Shown one piece after another: positions 1 to 23,354 of a stretch of DNA of 64,000 nt. Under the pieces are notes generated by a model. It did not search any database. It saw only the letters and a program-made list of their open reading frames with translations, and had not been told where the DNA came from. Location: assembly GCF_001039355.2 (NCBI RefSeq), contig NW_019774870.1, positions 61,767-125,766 on the forward strand, written 5' to 3'. The translations under genes were made by a program, and so were the position numbers. The number at the start of each line of letters is the position of its first letter. The first letter of the stretch is position 1. This DNA is from Lingula anatina (taxonomy: Eukaryota; Brachiopoda; Lingulata; Lingulida; Lingulidae).

Positions 1-1980
1 TTGCCATTATTTTAGCTGCTCCAATTCGGGAACAGGGCAGGGTGGCTTACATATAGATTACCGCCAATTTGTTATGTTCATTCCATTCATTCATTCGTTT
101 GCCTCTAGCTGGTACACCCCTTAGATTTATGTCACCCATTAAATCTTTGAAGTCACATTAATGATTTATGAGAAATTTTTATGTTATAGATTGTTCACTT
201 TTCAGTAGGACATCATACTGATTATGATGTAATATTTACAAATTTCAGATTGCAGCATGTCCCAGACATTTTAAGTTTCCATAAATCGTAGTGCCAAACA
301 CTCTGGTTGTTCTTTGTTTCCATGCCTGAGGTTACTGCAGGGCCACATTATATCACATGGGCATGTGGGCTAAGAGGAAATTGCATTTATGTTGTGCAGT
401 TGTCAGGAAATAGGAAAAAATGATTTTGAGAATAGATAAATCATTGTGATTTTCATATTAAGAAGTGAAGAAAAAGCAATGGAAAATTATGTTGGGGTGT
501 TATTATGTTAGTTTCAAAACAGGAACATTTTAAGTTAAGTGAAAGATTTAACTCAAAGAAGAATGTCTACACTGTTTATTTCTTTGTTTTGCTTAAAGGT
601 GAGGATATCATGTGCTCCCTTGCTTGATAAACTCTGCCTAGAGCTGGTCTTGAAACAGTTTTAGTGAACTCATTTTTTCTGAGGGTTCTCATCTGAAAGC
701 CATAGTCCTTCACAATATGATTGTGTTTTGGTGTAATTGAGGTTTATCCATATGTTTGTCATTACTTGTCTACAGTCAAAACTCTCAAGGTATGATACAG
801 AAGACATGACATTAAGGGCCTGGTTCCAGGTAGAAGCCCAGGTCCTCCCTGTGACCTTTCTAGTTTTGATACATAATTAGCCCACCAAAGGATAGGAAGG
901 AACTCACTGAGAATGATCACAATTATTAACAGTCACTGCGTCCTAATATAGTTTAAAAGATCACTTCTAATGATGAGTGAAGTTGTCTTAATAGAATCTT
1001 CCTTGTACGCAGTATTAGATAGTTGATTAGTAGTGTAGTAACACCTAGGTGTAGCTGTGTCTGTGAGGGTATGTGCAGGTGAAACTACAGCAGGATGTAT
1101 TAATCAGGATCATTGTAGCTTGCTCTGTGCCTGTCTCCATTTTATAGCCATGCATTTAATGTGAATTCTGCAAGATGAACATGCAGCAGGTGAAATGAAT
1201 CATTAGGCTTATATATATGATTGTGTATGTCTAATGATATTTCAGTTTAGGCATATGATATTTCAGTTCATGTATAGTTGAAATATCATGTTATTTAGTA
1301 TTTAGATAGAGTCATTTGGTGCAAAAGAACTGCAATTTTGTTCATTCACTTTGCACTTTTCTCTGTCAAAACAGCTGTTCTTGTATAAATTGTGCCTGGA
1401 TAATTAACATGTTAACATGATATCAGGGTTTGAACTCTGTAGCACAGAATATATTTAGGTGCCCTTTCCATTTTAAACTGGTAATGCAACCAACTCTCCT
1501 AAAGACTGGAAATATACCTATCATAGTGCATTTCCCCTCTGCAATGTCTTTTTGGCACATACTGTGTGTATCTGTACTTACGTATATTTGCACAACCCAT
1601 TGAAAACACAATACTTAGGAGTAGTATGCCACGTGACCAAATGAAGTCAGATGATGAGAATAGCCTTGGAAAATAATTGAAGCATGCTGTGCTGGGAAAT
1701 GAATTTTTATTGCACTTAGCTGATATGATGATTAAAGAATATAATTAGTGTATATGGGGTTAAGCAAAAAATAATGTAAGAGTGAGCCCAATTATTAAAC
1801 TGTCACGAAAGAGTTATCATTTTACACCAGTCCTCTGTTGCCACCTAGAAAATATACTCCACAGAACACACCTTTTTCAGTTTGTTTTGTGATTAAAAAA
1901 GACATTTAGGTGGACTATGTTTGGTATTAAAAGTCAAGGACCTTAAACTCACGAAAGTAGGAGGCACAAAAAAATTTTTA
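1..1980. other. No recognised gene; probably intron or upstream region of KANK
   Basis: I find no exon, RNA gene or transposon with recognisable ends here. The bases just before the KANK exon end in a pyrimidine-poor but usable acceptor (tattttag), so at least the right end of this stretch should be intron. If KANK has upstream exons they are not identifiable in this stretch and may lie outside the window. Confidence 0.5.
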
Positions 1981-3585
1981 AAGTTCAGTAAATTTGGAAC
2001 ATTCTGTTGAATATGGATATGATATGGTTTGAGATTCATGTGAAATCAAGGTGTTGTTTTCTACTGGTTGATTTGCACACAATTACATCAAGGCATTTTC
2101 TATATTTTAGGTCCATATGGTATGACAAGCTCCAGCACCCTGGTGCAGCAGCAGCAGACCATGGATCCCACACCCCAGGGACAACCAGTGGAGGGAGGCC
2201 GCTGCTCCTGCTGTCCCTATGGCTACCACATAGACTTGGACTTTGTGCGCTACTGTGAAGATTCCCAGAGTGGGACCATGCTGAAACAACTGAAGAAGAT
2301 CAAACGAGACAAGAAGCGTCTTCGTAAATCCATGGAGGTTCAGTTACAAGGCCAGCAGATAGAAACCGATTATGAGCCTCGTCAGGAAATGGTTGGATAT
2401 GATTCTGGCACTAATAGATATTTGAATGATATAGACTCTTCAGTAGATACCACCCTGCATACAATTGATAAAGTAATAAAGCAGACATCTTACAGAACAT
2501 ACAGTGCAGGGGATAGCGATTTCAGCCCTAGTCCAACATCGCCTACCAAGTTTACATCCACCATGTACACAACAAACCGTGCCCTGGCAGGTTCAAACAG
2601 CTCCATTTCCTCCCAGACCACTGTCAACAGTGAAATGTCGGCTGTAAACGGGAGCCCTGGACCAGAGCGCTACACCACAGTGACAGCTCAGCTAGCTGCA
2701 GTACTGGCAGCTCATTTACCCAGACCTGACCCATCTGGAGAGGCAGTTCCAATCTATCACCAGTCCTTGATAGAGCTTCGCCAGCAGTTAGCCATAAGCT
2801 TGCAGAAAATGAGAGATCTTGAAGAACAAGTCAAATCAGTCCCACTCCTTCAGACGAGAATGTCGGTGCTGAAAGAGGAGAAAAGATTGTTGGAACTGCA
2901 GCTGCTGGCCAAGCAAAGTAAACCTACCAGCACCTATAGCATTGGTGTTGGAGATTACAGGGTGGACGTAGAAGAACCAAGAGCACCAAGAAGACCAGAC
3001 ATGAGAAGTATTGGGGTAGGAAACAAGAGTGTCACTGAGCTATACACTCTGCAGCCCCACCTACTTGAAAGTCAAACCTTGGAAAAAGAGATGCATACCC
3101 AGCGATTGATCCGTGAAAAGGAAACTAAGGTTGTTGTAGTTGGGCAAGAGCAGAGACCCACCAGCCCCTACAGCCCAATGATCAAGACCATGGAGAGAAA
3201 GCCTATAACCAGGAGTGTTGGAGTTGGGGACGGCAATGTCTTTGAGAAAGATCAAATGCAAATTCAAGAAAAGGAACTCCGAACAATTATCATTGATAAA
3301 GAAGCCAAAAAGCAGACCAGGAATGTTGGAATATCCGTGCGTGTTCCAATGAGAGATGTTGGTGTGCACTACCATTGTGAGGCAGAGAAGCCAAGCCAGA
3401 GGGATGTTGGTGTCAGTGTGGGAACCAGAGACACATTTACTTCCACCACAACTTATGAGACCTTCCGTGCAACTACCATACTCCAGAGCTTGTTCCAGTT
3501 GCAGCATATTAGTGCTCCAGAGATTCGCAATATCATCTCCACAATGCTCCATAGGGATGTGGCAAGCAAAAGCACCATGACAGAC
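1981..3585 (+). other. Redundant copy of the KANK 5' exon region (assembly duplication)
   Basis: This 1605-bp block matches 3587-5191 base for base except for about two substitutions that I can see (for example cagtagatac versus cagttgatac, and caaatcag versus caagtcag). It includes the intron tail, the acceptor and the first 1.5 kb of the KANK exon, and stops abruptly at a single N at 3586. The reading frame runs open into the N with no splice donor. A real tandem duplication would not be expected to end exactly at a gap character, so this is most likely an allelic contig end that the assembler failed to merge. It should not be annotated as a second KANK gene. Confidence 0.9.
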
Positions 3586-3586
3586 N
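3586..3586. other. Single-N contig join
   Basis: One ambiguous base separates two overlapping copies of the same sequence. Sequence on the left ends in the middle of a KANK codon run; sequence on the right restarts 1.6 kb upstream in the intron. Confidence 0.95.
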
Positions 3587-3716
3587 AAGTTCAGTAAATT
3601 TGGAACATTCTGTTGAATATGGATATGATATGGTTTGAGATTCATGTGAAATCAAGGTGTTGTTTTCTACTGGTTGATTTGCACACAATTACATCAAGGC
3701 ATTTTCTATATTTTAG

Positions 3717-13708
<9,992 letters not shown>

Positions 13709-14720
13709 ATATGTCTGGTGCGAGTTGAAGTACAGGATTACGTGGTGACGACCAGATATGCAGCTCCTCCCACAGCTTCTGCCATGGATATTGCGAAGGA
13801 AAATGAAACATGAGGGGTGTTGTATAGAAGATTCATAACCAGAACCATGTGTACCAGCACACACTGCTGTTTAACTTGCAGTAGCATATATGCCTTGTTT
13901 AATCAGTGTTATTGTATTGTGAATATGTTATATATTCCTACTGGTCATATTACTGCAACTTGGAAGATAATATTAATTGAATATTGTGATATGTAAGACA
14001 CAGGGTTTGCCAAAATTAGTTCTGTAGAAAAAATAAGCATTTTAAATACTGCCAATCTGCAGCCATCAAACAGCAGGACATTATGAACTTTTTATACGTG
14101 AAGAGATGAATACAAACAAATGTATTGTTCATAGTCTTTTTATTTTCAATACTGTGCTAGTTTTCGACTGCATAAGATGTGCTTTTTACCAGACACATTG
14201 TAACAGTAAGCTGCCATAAATATTTAACATTTGAGAAAATTATTAAGAAAACTTCCACAAAAAGTATTAACATATTTACACACTCTCTCTCTCTATATAT
14301 ATATATAGCAATAACGATCATGAATTATTTATTCATATAAATTTTGTGAGGTGCCGGTTGTTTGTACTTTATTATGGTATTATGCAATATAGTCTGCTGC
14401 CGACGTAGTGGTGTCTTCAATACTAAATGGTGCAGTTAAGATGGCCTTGTATTTTAATAATTCTATTTTCAGATATATTTCTTTGAAACATATACTAGAC
14501 AGTTAATCCTAATATGTGCAAACTCCACTTGAGCATCTGCCTTTTGCAAAGGTTACAATGAAGTGCCTGGAGGAAAAGCAAAATTTGTATGTTTTTAATA
14601 TGTAACATATATATGTATGTGATTTGAAATATGATCATAATATACTATATTCATTATGCAACAATTACTTTGGGGGTATTTATACCATTGGGTGTGAATA
14701 AATAATGCCTTGTGAAACTG
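13709..14720 (+). other. KANK 3' untranslated region
   Basis: This AT-rich non-coding sequence follows the distal stop codon and ends near AATAAA at 14697-14702, a plausible polyadenylation signal. A short CT/TA microsatellite lies at about 14283-14308. Confidence 0.55.
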
Positions 14721-17700
14721 AATCCAAGGTTTTTTGATACTATCTGCCTTAGGAATATTTCACTTGGTTCATAAAGTCAGTTGGTTCATAAAGTTTCAAA
14801 ATACATAGTGCCAGTCTCTTGAAGGGAAGGTTAATTAACCTGATGACTGGAATTTAAAATGTTACCAATGGCTATAATTGTTATTCTGTAACTGATTTTA
14901 GAAAATCAAACCATTTTAAAGTAATATTTCACTAACACTGCTGTAACAAAGATAACATGGTTTTGAAGAAATCTGCATGTAAGACATATTTAAGAATTTC
15001 ATCCATTATTCCATGTGTATTTATTCATACTATCATCGGTTAAATATTGTGCTTACACATTGCAGCACATTGTATTTGCCTTCATATTACATGTTGTCAG
15101 ACCACACAATAGGAATTGTTTGCCCTTGGGTGACACAATTATAATGAACCTTCGTAAACACGATAAATTGTATTTTCCCATCTTGTAGGAGAAGATTTAA
15201 ACTTAGATGTAGACAAATTTGGGATGCACTTGTTGTGGAACTGTGATGGTATGGAACACTTTTGCAATACTGTGCTAGACATAGAGGTGATAGGGGTTTG
15301 TATATTTAGATTTAATCAGATGTGCTAATGCAGCTGGATAAGAAATATGAAATAGGCTACAATGATCCTTATTGATTATTTAGGAACTTTGTATGGATGT
15401 ATGCTATATATCTATTAATAATAATAATGCTTCCAATATTAAATGTCTTGTAGTGACTTGTGAATATTTTTCTCTAGTGATTGTAGTTGCCTTCTAATTA
15501 CAGCAGGACAAATAAATGTCAACATTTTCAGTGAAAGATGACACATACTATATAATTTAAATGCGTAGAAAAACATTAGTTTGGATGCCAGAATCGTTTA
15601 AAGACAAGTGGAATAACCTGAGAGAAAGCCAAGTTGCATCGGTCAGATCTGGCTGAAAATAAACTGGGACACTGCCTTCTAAAATTAAGAATGGCTAATG
15701 CCATTGAGTTTAGATTCCTCAGTCAACCACTTCAGTCAAAACTCGTTTACTTTTGAGATTTGAAGAGAATTGAGGTGGAAACTTGCACCATAAGAAGTGT
15801 GCTGTGAGGTCCAGGCGAGCAGAGTCTTCTCTAACGCACTCGATTGTTAGTTGTTTGCAATGTACGCCAAGTTAATAGTATACTCGACTAGCCCGTAGAT
15901 GTAACATAAACACCCTATGTTAGAACAGAGAGAGAGAGACTTGTAAACGCCAGTGGTGTGTTCCGAGAGGCAGAAATGCCTCATAGGTTTGGTCGAATCC
16001 ACACGTAGACATAGCCACTTCACATTTCAACTGAGTCTTTTTTTAGGATCACGTCATGCTACTTTAAAAAAACCCAGTTTATAACATTGCTCAAAAAGTC
16101 AAATAAGAAGGATTACTGCCTTAGTGAAAGTCAACCCTAAGTCTACTTGCTTTAGCACGCGTTAATCTTTGGTAAACACAGTGTGGGCCTTTAGGCGTGG
16201 TCTGGTGACTTCGCATAGGAGTGGTCCCCTCCCACCTGTTGCAGTGTTAAGAAACTGCTCGGCTGTTCTAACAACCAGATGAAGATTTTATTATTGGGTG
16301 GAGAATTCCCGCCTCTACATATCTTTCTCTGTAATATTTGCTTTTTTTGTAATGACTCGCAGGGCTTATGAGACAATGCATACGTATTTGCTTCAGCAAA
16401 AACGATAAACGCATATAGTATAATAATGTGAAAAAACGGATATTTTTGTTTTTGTGTAAAATGCTCAATTCTGAATTACGTCGAAAGTGTTTCTTAAATT
16501 GCTGAACATGTAGAACAGAACTTTATATGGCACATCATTCTCTCTAAAATGTTCATTGTAAATAAGTTGACGTTGTAACACGTCAATTTAGCAAATGCGC
16601 ATATAACCTTTTATGAAACATACTCACTTATATCACACTAAGATAGGTCTCTCCTGATACAAAACGTTTTGATTCTTGCCCAGTTAGAAGAAGTAACGAA
16701 CCCATAGGTGGCAATCCGCAGCACAGCTGATGGCGAATTACACTCAGCTATGCCAACATCTTGCCTTGTGTGGATTCATGTTTCTGGACATGCTGCCATG
16801 CTTCTGGATATGATCTTCGTTTAGCCTGTAAATGCTCCTTTGTCAAAGATTTGAGACTTGTACTAATTATGTTAGTATATACTGCCTTAAGACGGTTTTG
16901 AGACTGCCTTTTAATCGACAATATTTCACTTAATTTTCAATGAAATTTAAATCGGTTAAGATTATGAAATTGGTCTTAACGCATTTGATGATTGCCAACA
17001 GTTTGGAAAGTAAGAAATAAAAATAAGAAAAAATAAGAAAATGAATGGCAATAATGTGATTTAAAGGCAGAAAATAATTATCGTTTTCCTTCGTACTCCA
17101 CTTCGAAGATGCGTGAATTATCCCTTTCTTACCTAACTCCAAGAATTTTCCCTTTCTTACCTAACTCCAAATAACTCTTCAAGCGTGTCCCAGAAAAGGA
17201 CTTATTTCAATGAACCACTCACATGCTTTTGTTATTTTCAAAATTTTCATTAAAATATTTCGCGTTAGTGATGAAAGTGAACTTGTGTATCATTAGTGGT
17301 AACGTTTAGATTTTCTGCCATCACTATTTCAACCTAACCTACGCAGAAAAAATGTTACGCTAATTATCAATGCATGTTAAGTAAAGTATATACCCACAAT
17401 AGTTTAAGCTTCCCGTTTCTTCTGCTGACCACTTATTGTTAATTAACTCCTCACCTATCTCATAACAGGTACCAAACCGCGACAGTTTCACCCTAGCCAA
17501 GTCGTTCAATATACTCACAAGAGAGAAAGTCGTGTTTGCCTGCACCCAGCTTATTCTGGGATGTTTACTTCGCTTTCATCTTCATATTTGCCAATGGAAA
17601 GCTTCTTAAGTCCTGTTTGCTCCATTAGCTTGGGACGCTAAAATGATGCCTTCCTTTTATGTATTTAGCCTTCGTGTGTTTCCCAACATCTCGACTTTTC

Positions 17701-18513
17701 CCGCCAATTGTATATTGCGTTCGTATTTAATCTCGTCCTCCAGTCGTCTGCCTTGTTGGGGTTGATGCAAGGCCGCTTCTCATCTATCAATGTTTTGCCT
17801 TGCAAGTTCAAAGCTTATGCCTACCAAAACTCTTTTTTTTTACTTAAATTATCGCAATTAATTACATATGATAATTGAAAATAATTTTTATATAAAAAAA
17901 AAAAAAAAAAAACTTTTTAGAAATTCTATTAATGTATTTCAAATGTAGGGTCACACACCGTTAAGAGATAAAAATATTCAAGATACCCAACCCTTTAACC
18001 CTCACGAATCTAAGGGGCGTAACAATAATACAGGTGAACTGAAAAATTGGTATAGAGAATTTTGTCTTGTTATTCAATTTTTCTGTCGACTACTGTTTTA
18101 GATGAAAACAAAAATATGTAAAAGAAAACTAAAAAGAGGATTTTATGACACAAATTATCATACACTATTATACGAAATTCAATCCCCAAAAATAATTTAT
18201 TACACCTAAGTCATATTTTACACTTTATAGCAAAAACCGGTTAGGAACAAACAACCTTAGTAGTTGAAATAGTACACGTATCAAGGCAATATATTTGCAA
18301 ATCGGGTGACTTATTCCGATTTACTAGCTGGCATGTTGGTTCATCTTTGAACTATAACCTGTCATGGAATATTATGTAATGCATGGAAACATATAAAGAA
18401 GAAAAATTCTAATTTGGTCGAGCAGTTTCTTTCGTTATTATTCAAACGGAGAGGTTTAGTGGCTCTGACCTAAGACAATTACCTTGGCAAAAACGAAACT
18501 GAAATCAAGAGAA
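14721..18513. other. Intergenic; no gene recognised
   Basis: I see no coding exon with conserved content on either strand. Open frames are short and have no splice context. There is a 28-bp direct repeat at about 17117-17172 and a poly-A tract at about 17896-17911. Confidence 0.5.
17117..17172. repeat. Two-copy tandem repeat, about 28 bp
   Basis: The core CCCTTTCTTACCTAACTCCA occurs twice in direct orientation about 29 bp apart, with near-identical flanks. It is a local duplication with no visible function. Confidence 0.8.
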
Positions 18514-19140
18514 ATGGAAGAAGATCACTCTTCTTTCTTTTTCTCACAACTTCAAGGTATCTCTCCCTCCCTCGCTCTCCCCCTCCCCCTCTCCCCTCTC
18601 TCTCTCTTAACCTCTAGTAAGAATACGATCCTAGAGTGCAGCTTCATAAAACAGACAAGCAAATTGAGATCTTATTTCTAGGTGTGTAAAAAGCATGTCC
18701 TCTTTCCCACATATTAGTTTTGCAATATGGTGCTGCATCTCAGGTTACAAGCATCACAAAGAAATTACCTTATACACCGACGTTACTTAAATATTAACTA
18801 CGTACCAAAACAGGCAGATACTCACCTAGTTCAATACATAAAATACAACCCTACGGGAAGGCCCGTGTGGTCCACCGGAATTAACATGCGCCACAGTTCT
18901 TCTGTCTAACATTAAAGTGGGAACAATGAACAGTGCCTATATTTAAAATGATCACAAAGGACTTCCATGTTAATGCCTGCCAAAACTACTAGGTAAGCAG
19001 TGCATTTTAAAAAACTCACCGACTTTTCTCTTCCAGCTGATCCACTTCAGTATGGTCTCGCTCTGGTTACATCGGTGGCACGAAACGATATGACGTCGTT
19101 TCTTTCAGAGTTAATCGAAGCTCTTAATGACCGAAAATAA
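18514..19140 (+). CDS. Candidate two-exon gene for a 48-aa protein, function unknown
   Basis: Exon 1 is 18514-18556, starting at an ATG in good context (agaaATGG) and coding MEEDHSSFFFSQLQ. Its donor is GTATCT. Exon 2 is 19037-19140, preceded by a strong pyrimidine-rich acceptor (cttttctcttccag), and codes the alanine that spans the junction, then DPLQYGLALVTSVARNDMT, SFLSELIEALNDRK and TAA. The phases match (G|CT). AATAAA overlaps the stop codon region (19135-19140), which would make an extremely compact 3' end. The C-terminal half looks like an amphipathic helix; I see no signal peptide or membrane segment. I do not recognise the family. The evidence is only splice logic and protein-like composition, so it may be chance. 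Confidence 0.35.
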
Positions 19141-19758
19141 AAATATATAACACTATATTAACTAATGATACACAATTCTTCGCCATACAATAGACCCCTC
19201 ACTTGTGCATGACCGCGTTAAAAATCGCTGAATAAACGCGAAGCTGCCGGGTAAGACTGGAGAGGACGCTTTTGATCCCCTTCCCCTTTGTGAAAACGAT
19301 GAACTAAATTTGCGGTGCAAGCCGCCTCTTTATACATCACTTTCGAATACATATTTCAATATTTAACCAGTATTGAACGTGCATAATGAGGGCTTTTAGC
19401 GTCTAGTTACCGTTGATATGTACACAAGCCAAAGTTGGCTAAATCCTTTTTCAATGTAGAAAACAATAGCATCGTTTAACCAGGGTCGGTCGTAGGGCAT
19501 AGAGTATACACAGTCTTAGACTTACACAGACATTAACACACAGACGCGCATACTCAATGAAACTTACATACACACCAACAGACGTGCAATGTTGCCGACA
19601 TTGCAGATTTCAAGATTTGCAGATCTGTTGTTGAACGTGGTATTAACAAAATCTATCTAAAAAAGCACGGAATATGTGTAAATAATGTGTAAAAGTGTAT
19701 TCTGTTTGATAGGGTCTCAAACGCAAAGTCGCACACAGGGTTGTAATAATGTTTTTTC

Positions 19759-19803
<45 letters not shown>

Positions 19804-22800
19804 TGTTGCTGTTGTTGTCGTTGTTATTTTTTTGGGGGGTGTCATTGATCATCACGGTCTAAAAAACTTGATAAAAATATATCAAAGTTTGCAGAAATAT
19901 TAAAAAAAAACATTTTATTATTTCAATATAGCCAGTTTGCGCATCTTTTCCGATAAATGCTTTTATGTTTGTAAATCTACAAAAATAAAGATAATTGTGG
20001 ACTAACCATAATATTTCGCTGCACTGAATCTATTTTTAGTGACTGAAGTAGTCTTTTTGAATTGAAATATGAGTTAGTTTCCACCTAAGCATTTATTACA
20101 CAGAGAAGAAACGGGAGAAAGCCGGAAAGTCGATCTTGTCCTTAAGGTCATGTCCCGGAAGGTGCCTTTCCATATCACTGGCAAGACGACGCCGAGAACA
20201 AATGCACCACTCAGCTTATATGAGCACCACACGCCAACTTCAACGTTAACGTGATGTCCAAAATGAAATGTGGTGTCAAATGTGGTTTCTGTTTGTAGAA
20301 ATCAATAAGGTACACCGTGATTATTGACATTGGTCACAATTGCGAAAGGACGGGTCGTTATAGACGTTGTTACGCAACTGCAGTGAAAAGGAAAGGAAAG
20401 CTACGCACATCGACCGGTAAATGCTGTTTGACATCTGTGTCTCTTTCTAGTAGGTGATATTAAACATTTCAAGCCAAGCCTCTTGTGTTTCTTGATATAT
20501 AATTTATTTCACTAACCCCACCTACAATTTCTGATGAAACATTCAATTCATTTTACCAACAGGGCTATTCAAATTATCCTTTCTGATTATTCACATTTGA
20601 GTGTGTGGAGGGAATGGAAAAAACTGACGAAATATTTTAATGTTCATATACAAAAGATTGAACTCCAGAATTATCACGATGGTGCGTTCACAGCAATATA
20701 TTATAGATATAGTCTGTCACATCTAACGATTGCACAAGCACAAGCAGAATTTCGATTACGGAGGCACTCTCACTTTTTAAGACTCTTATCTGTTATCACA
20801 CTCCATTACTGAAAAATATTGCAAACCACTTAAGGGTGCCAGTTATTTTTCAGATTTAAGTAAGAACCAAAGCTAAGAACATGTGATTGTATATGCATAT
20901 GAAATTATTTTTAAAATTGCAACTCTTACGAAACTATTTTTCTTTTAAATACAATTAAACTCAAAGGATCATGAAAAAAGCATTTTTAGCAAGGGTATTT
21001 TACACCAAAATAATAATAACAAGAATTATTTATATTATATTGGTATTGTGGCAGGAAATGTGCTTATAAGCACCACTGAAATGGGAAGACATGAGGAAGA
21101 CAAAAAAATGAAAACGGGTGTCTCCATTAATAGATAATACTTTGCAAGCAATTAAAAAGACAGACCAGGGATTTGCATCCGAAAAGATTAAATTAATCTA
21201 CCATTTAGTTGTTTGAACATATACCCTCAATGGGACATAAAGCATCTCAGGTCGTTGAAAGTTCCATTTTATCCAGAATTTTTTGGGGGTCGGCATAGGC
21301 AAGAGCCTATGATTCATTTCCCATATGACACGAAGATTACATCAGAAACACAAAGACGAAAAGACCGCCTATTGTCGCCCAATCCTTGACAGACACACCC
21401 TAATCTTTTGTAAACGAGGTACTTAAACAAACATTTCCAAATTACAAAGTTGGGTCCTAGACCAAGACCAAGAAACTCCGCTCTGGCCCCAAATCTGATT
21501 GACAGGGAACCGTTTGATAATAGACATTGCCGTGACCGCAGTCTCTGAAGAGAAAGACCGGAGCAAGCAGATTCCAGATGACAGCAAAGTGCGGTTGCCA
21601 TGACCATGCCTCTCCGAGTAAACATCAGCTCTAATACGAAGAGGTGGATTGTTTGCTGTACACACACATCAACATTAAGTGAGGATTTACTTTCGCCAGC
21701 AAATACAAGCCAATGTTGGTGCATCGATTCTAACCGGCTGGTGAGAAGAAAACACTTTTAGAGGAACAGCGAGATATAGAGATATTCTCACAGGCGCGCG
21801 GATAAGTTTCATGTTAAAATAACGCTTCTCTCTCATTTTCCCCTTTAAGAAAAATAATTTTGTTCAAAAAATAAAAAAGATAAACACTAGTAATATAAAT
21901 AAAGAAGCAACGCGTCAACTTTATTGTCTGAATTTTGTAAAAACACATTGTTCCGAAATTTGTCCTGTGATTTGATATTTTGGGTCCTTTTAGTCTACCT
22001 CTAATGGGCGCCTTAAAAAAGACGACATAGCATTTTAAATTTGGCGTGACATTTTAGTTTCAAATCAATTGCTGTATCCAGGTAATTAATACAGACCTGG
22101 GAGTGTTGATATAGCGTAATCCGTTGTGAACGGCATGGTTTAATGTTTAAGCATAATTTCCTTTAAGTTGTTGAAATTAATAACTTCTACCAGTAAATGT
22201 ACTTGTCAAGACAGAGTATTGCTGGCGGCGAAGATGATTTCAGACTAATATATGCACAGTCATTGTGTGATATTAATCAATGTGTTGACTGCCGCCAGAC
22301 TATTGCCAGGGACACTCATGCACTCTTTCAACCGTCAAGGAAAAATTCAGTTTCTGAACAGTCTCAAATATTATCTTATGTCATATTGTTGAGTTTCTTT
22401 AGGTCAAATCTAAGTATAAATTTACTTTAAAATCTTAAGATTTAAAATGAACACCGAATTCAGAAACTAGGACATAAATGTGCTGCAGATAATAACTTTA
22501 CCAATAAATTACATCTGATGTGATTCCTTGATAAGAAGTTCTTCACATGCCTATACCGTGAACGCATTATCCATCAAGTTCTTGCTCACTCTTAGAGACA
22601 TGTGTTTTGTATTACGATATCGTGGTCGATCCTAAATAAAACAAATTTTCCTTTCGGTCCTTTTTTTTCAAATATTTATAAGCAACAATTTTGGTTAAAT
22701 GCATATGTGGAAAAGATGTTGCGCCAGTGCTGTGAGACGACCTGTAATGTTGCTTAAAAGAACAACAAACGCAATTCAACAGATGTCCTGTCAGTGCACA

Positions 22801-23354
22801 ACTAACACAATTAAACCTATAAATTGCTGGAAAACTGCATCGTTCACAAAAATATCTTTAAGGACGAGCTTAGTCAAATTTATTTTTTTATCCAACAAAA
22901 CCAATATGCCATGCCATAATTAATGCTGCATAACAAGTGTTGCTGAAAACCTCATGAAACTTTCAGCTTAATCTAATCTTAATCTACAGTATTGCAGATT
23001 CAGCTGAAAGGTGGCAACTTTTCGACATATGCACAGTGGTGACAGAGGTAAATTATTAACAGAAATTAGAAATCATTGTTTAAATTTCAACATTTAAAAT
23101 GTGAAATTTCAAATTTAAACTAGGCAGCAAAGATGGCAAGTATACTGACACCAAACAGCAGAATACATAACAACAATATTTAGTTTGGCAAAAAAGAAAA
23201 TACAGTTTAGCAGTTATCGGGACTGATGTATGTTTTGGACAGTGATGACACAGACAAACACAGTGATCAGCATCAGAATATATACAAACACATACAGTGT
23301 CTATATAAAAAAGTGGAAAATCAAATATGAAACGCAACATTTGCACTTTATTTG
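19141..23354. other. Intergenic; no gene recognised
   Basis: This stretch has low-complexity tracts and scattered short open frames but no exon I can support. The longest frame (minus strand, 21314-21724) has no family resemblance and no splice partners. The right part may include the 3' untranslated region of the minus-strand gene that ends at 23355. Confidence 0.5.
19760..19801. repeat. (TTA)n microsatellite
   Basis: About 14 perfect TTA units, followed by interrupted TGT/TGC triplets. Open frames across it are homopolymer translations (poly-Ile or poly-Asn) and not genes. Confidence 0.95.

Noticed and set aside
2068-3597. A 509-aa KANK-like frame as a separate gene
   Set aside because: It is the duplicated contig end and runs into the N at 3586; its last residues are not real.
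19643-19903. Poly-Asn and poly-Ile frames
   Set aside because: Translations of the (TTA)n microsatellite.
20103-20220. A short minus-strand frame ending ..KDKIDFPAFSRFFSV, suggestive of an EF-hand tail
   Set aside because: There is a stop directly upstream and only a poor acceptor; no further exon was found.
21314-21724. A 136-aa minus-strand frame
   Set aside because: Cys- and Leu-rich composition without motif or splice context; it fits chance.
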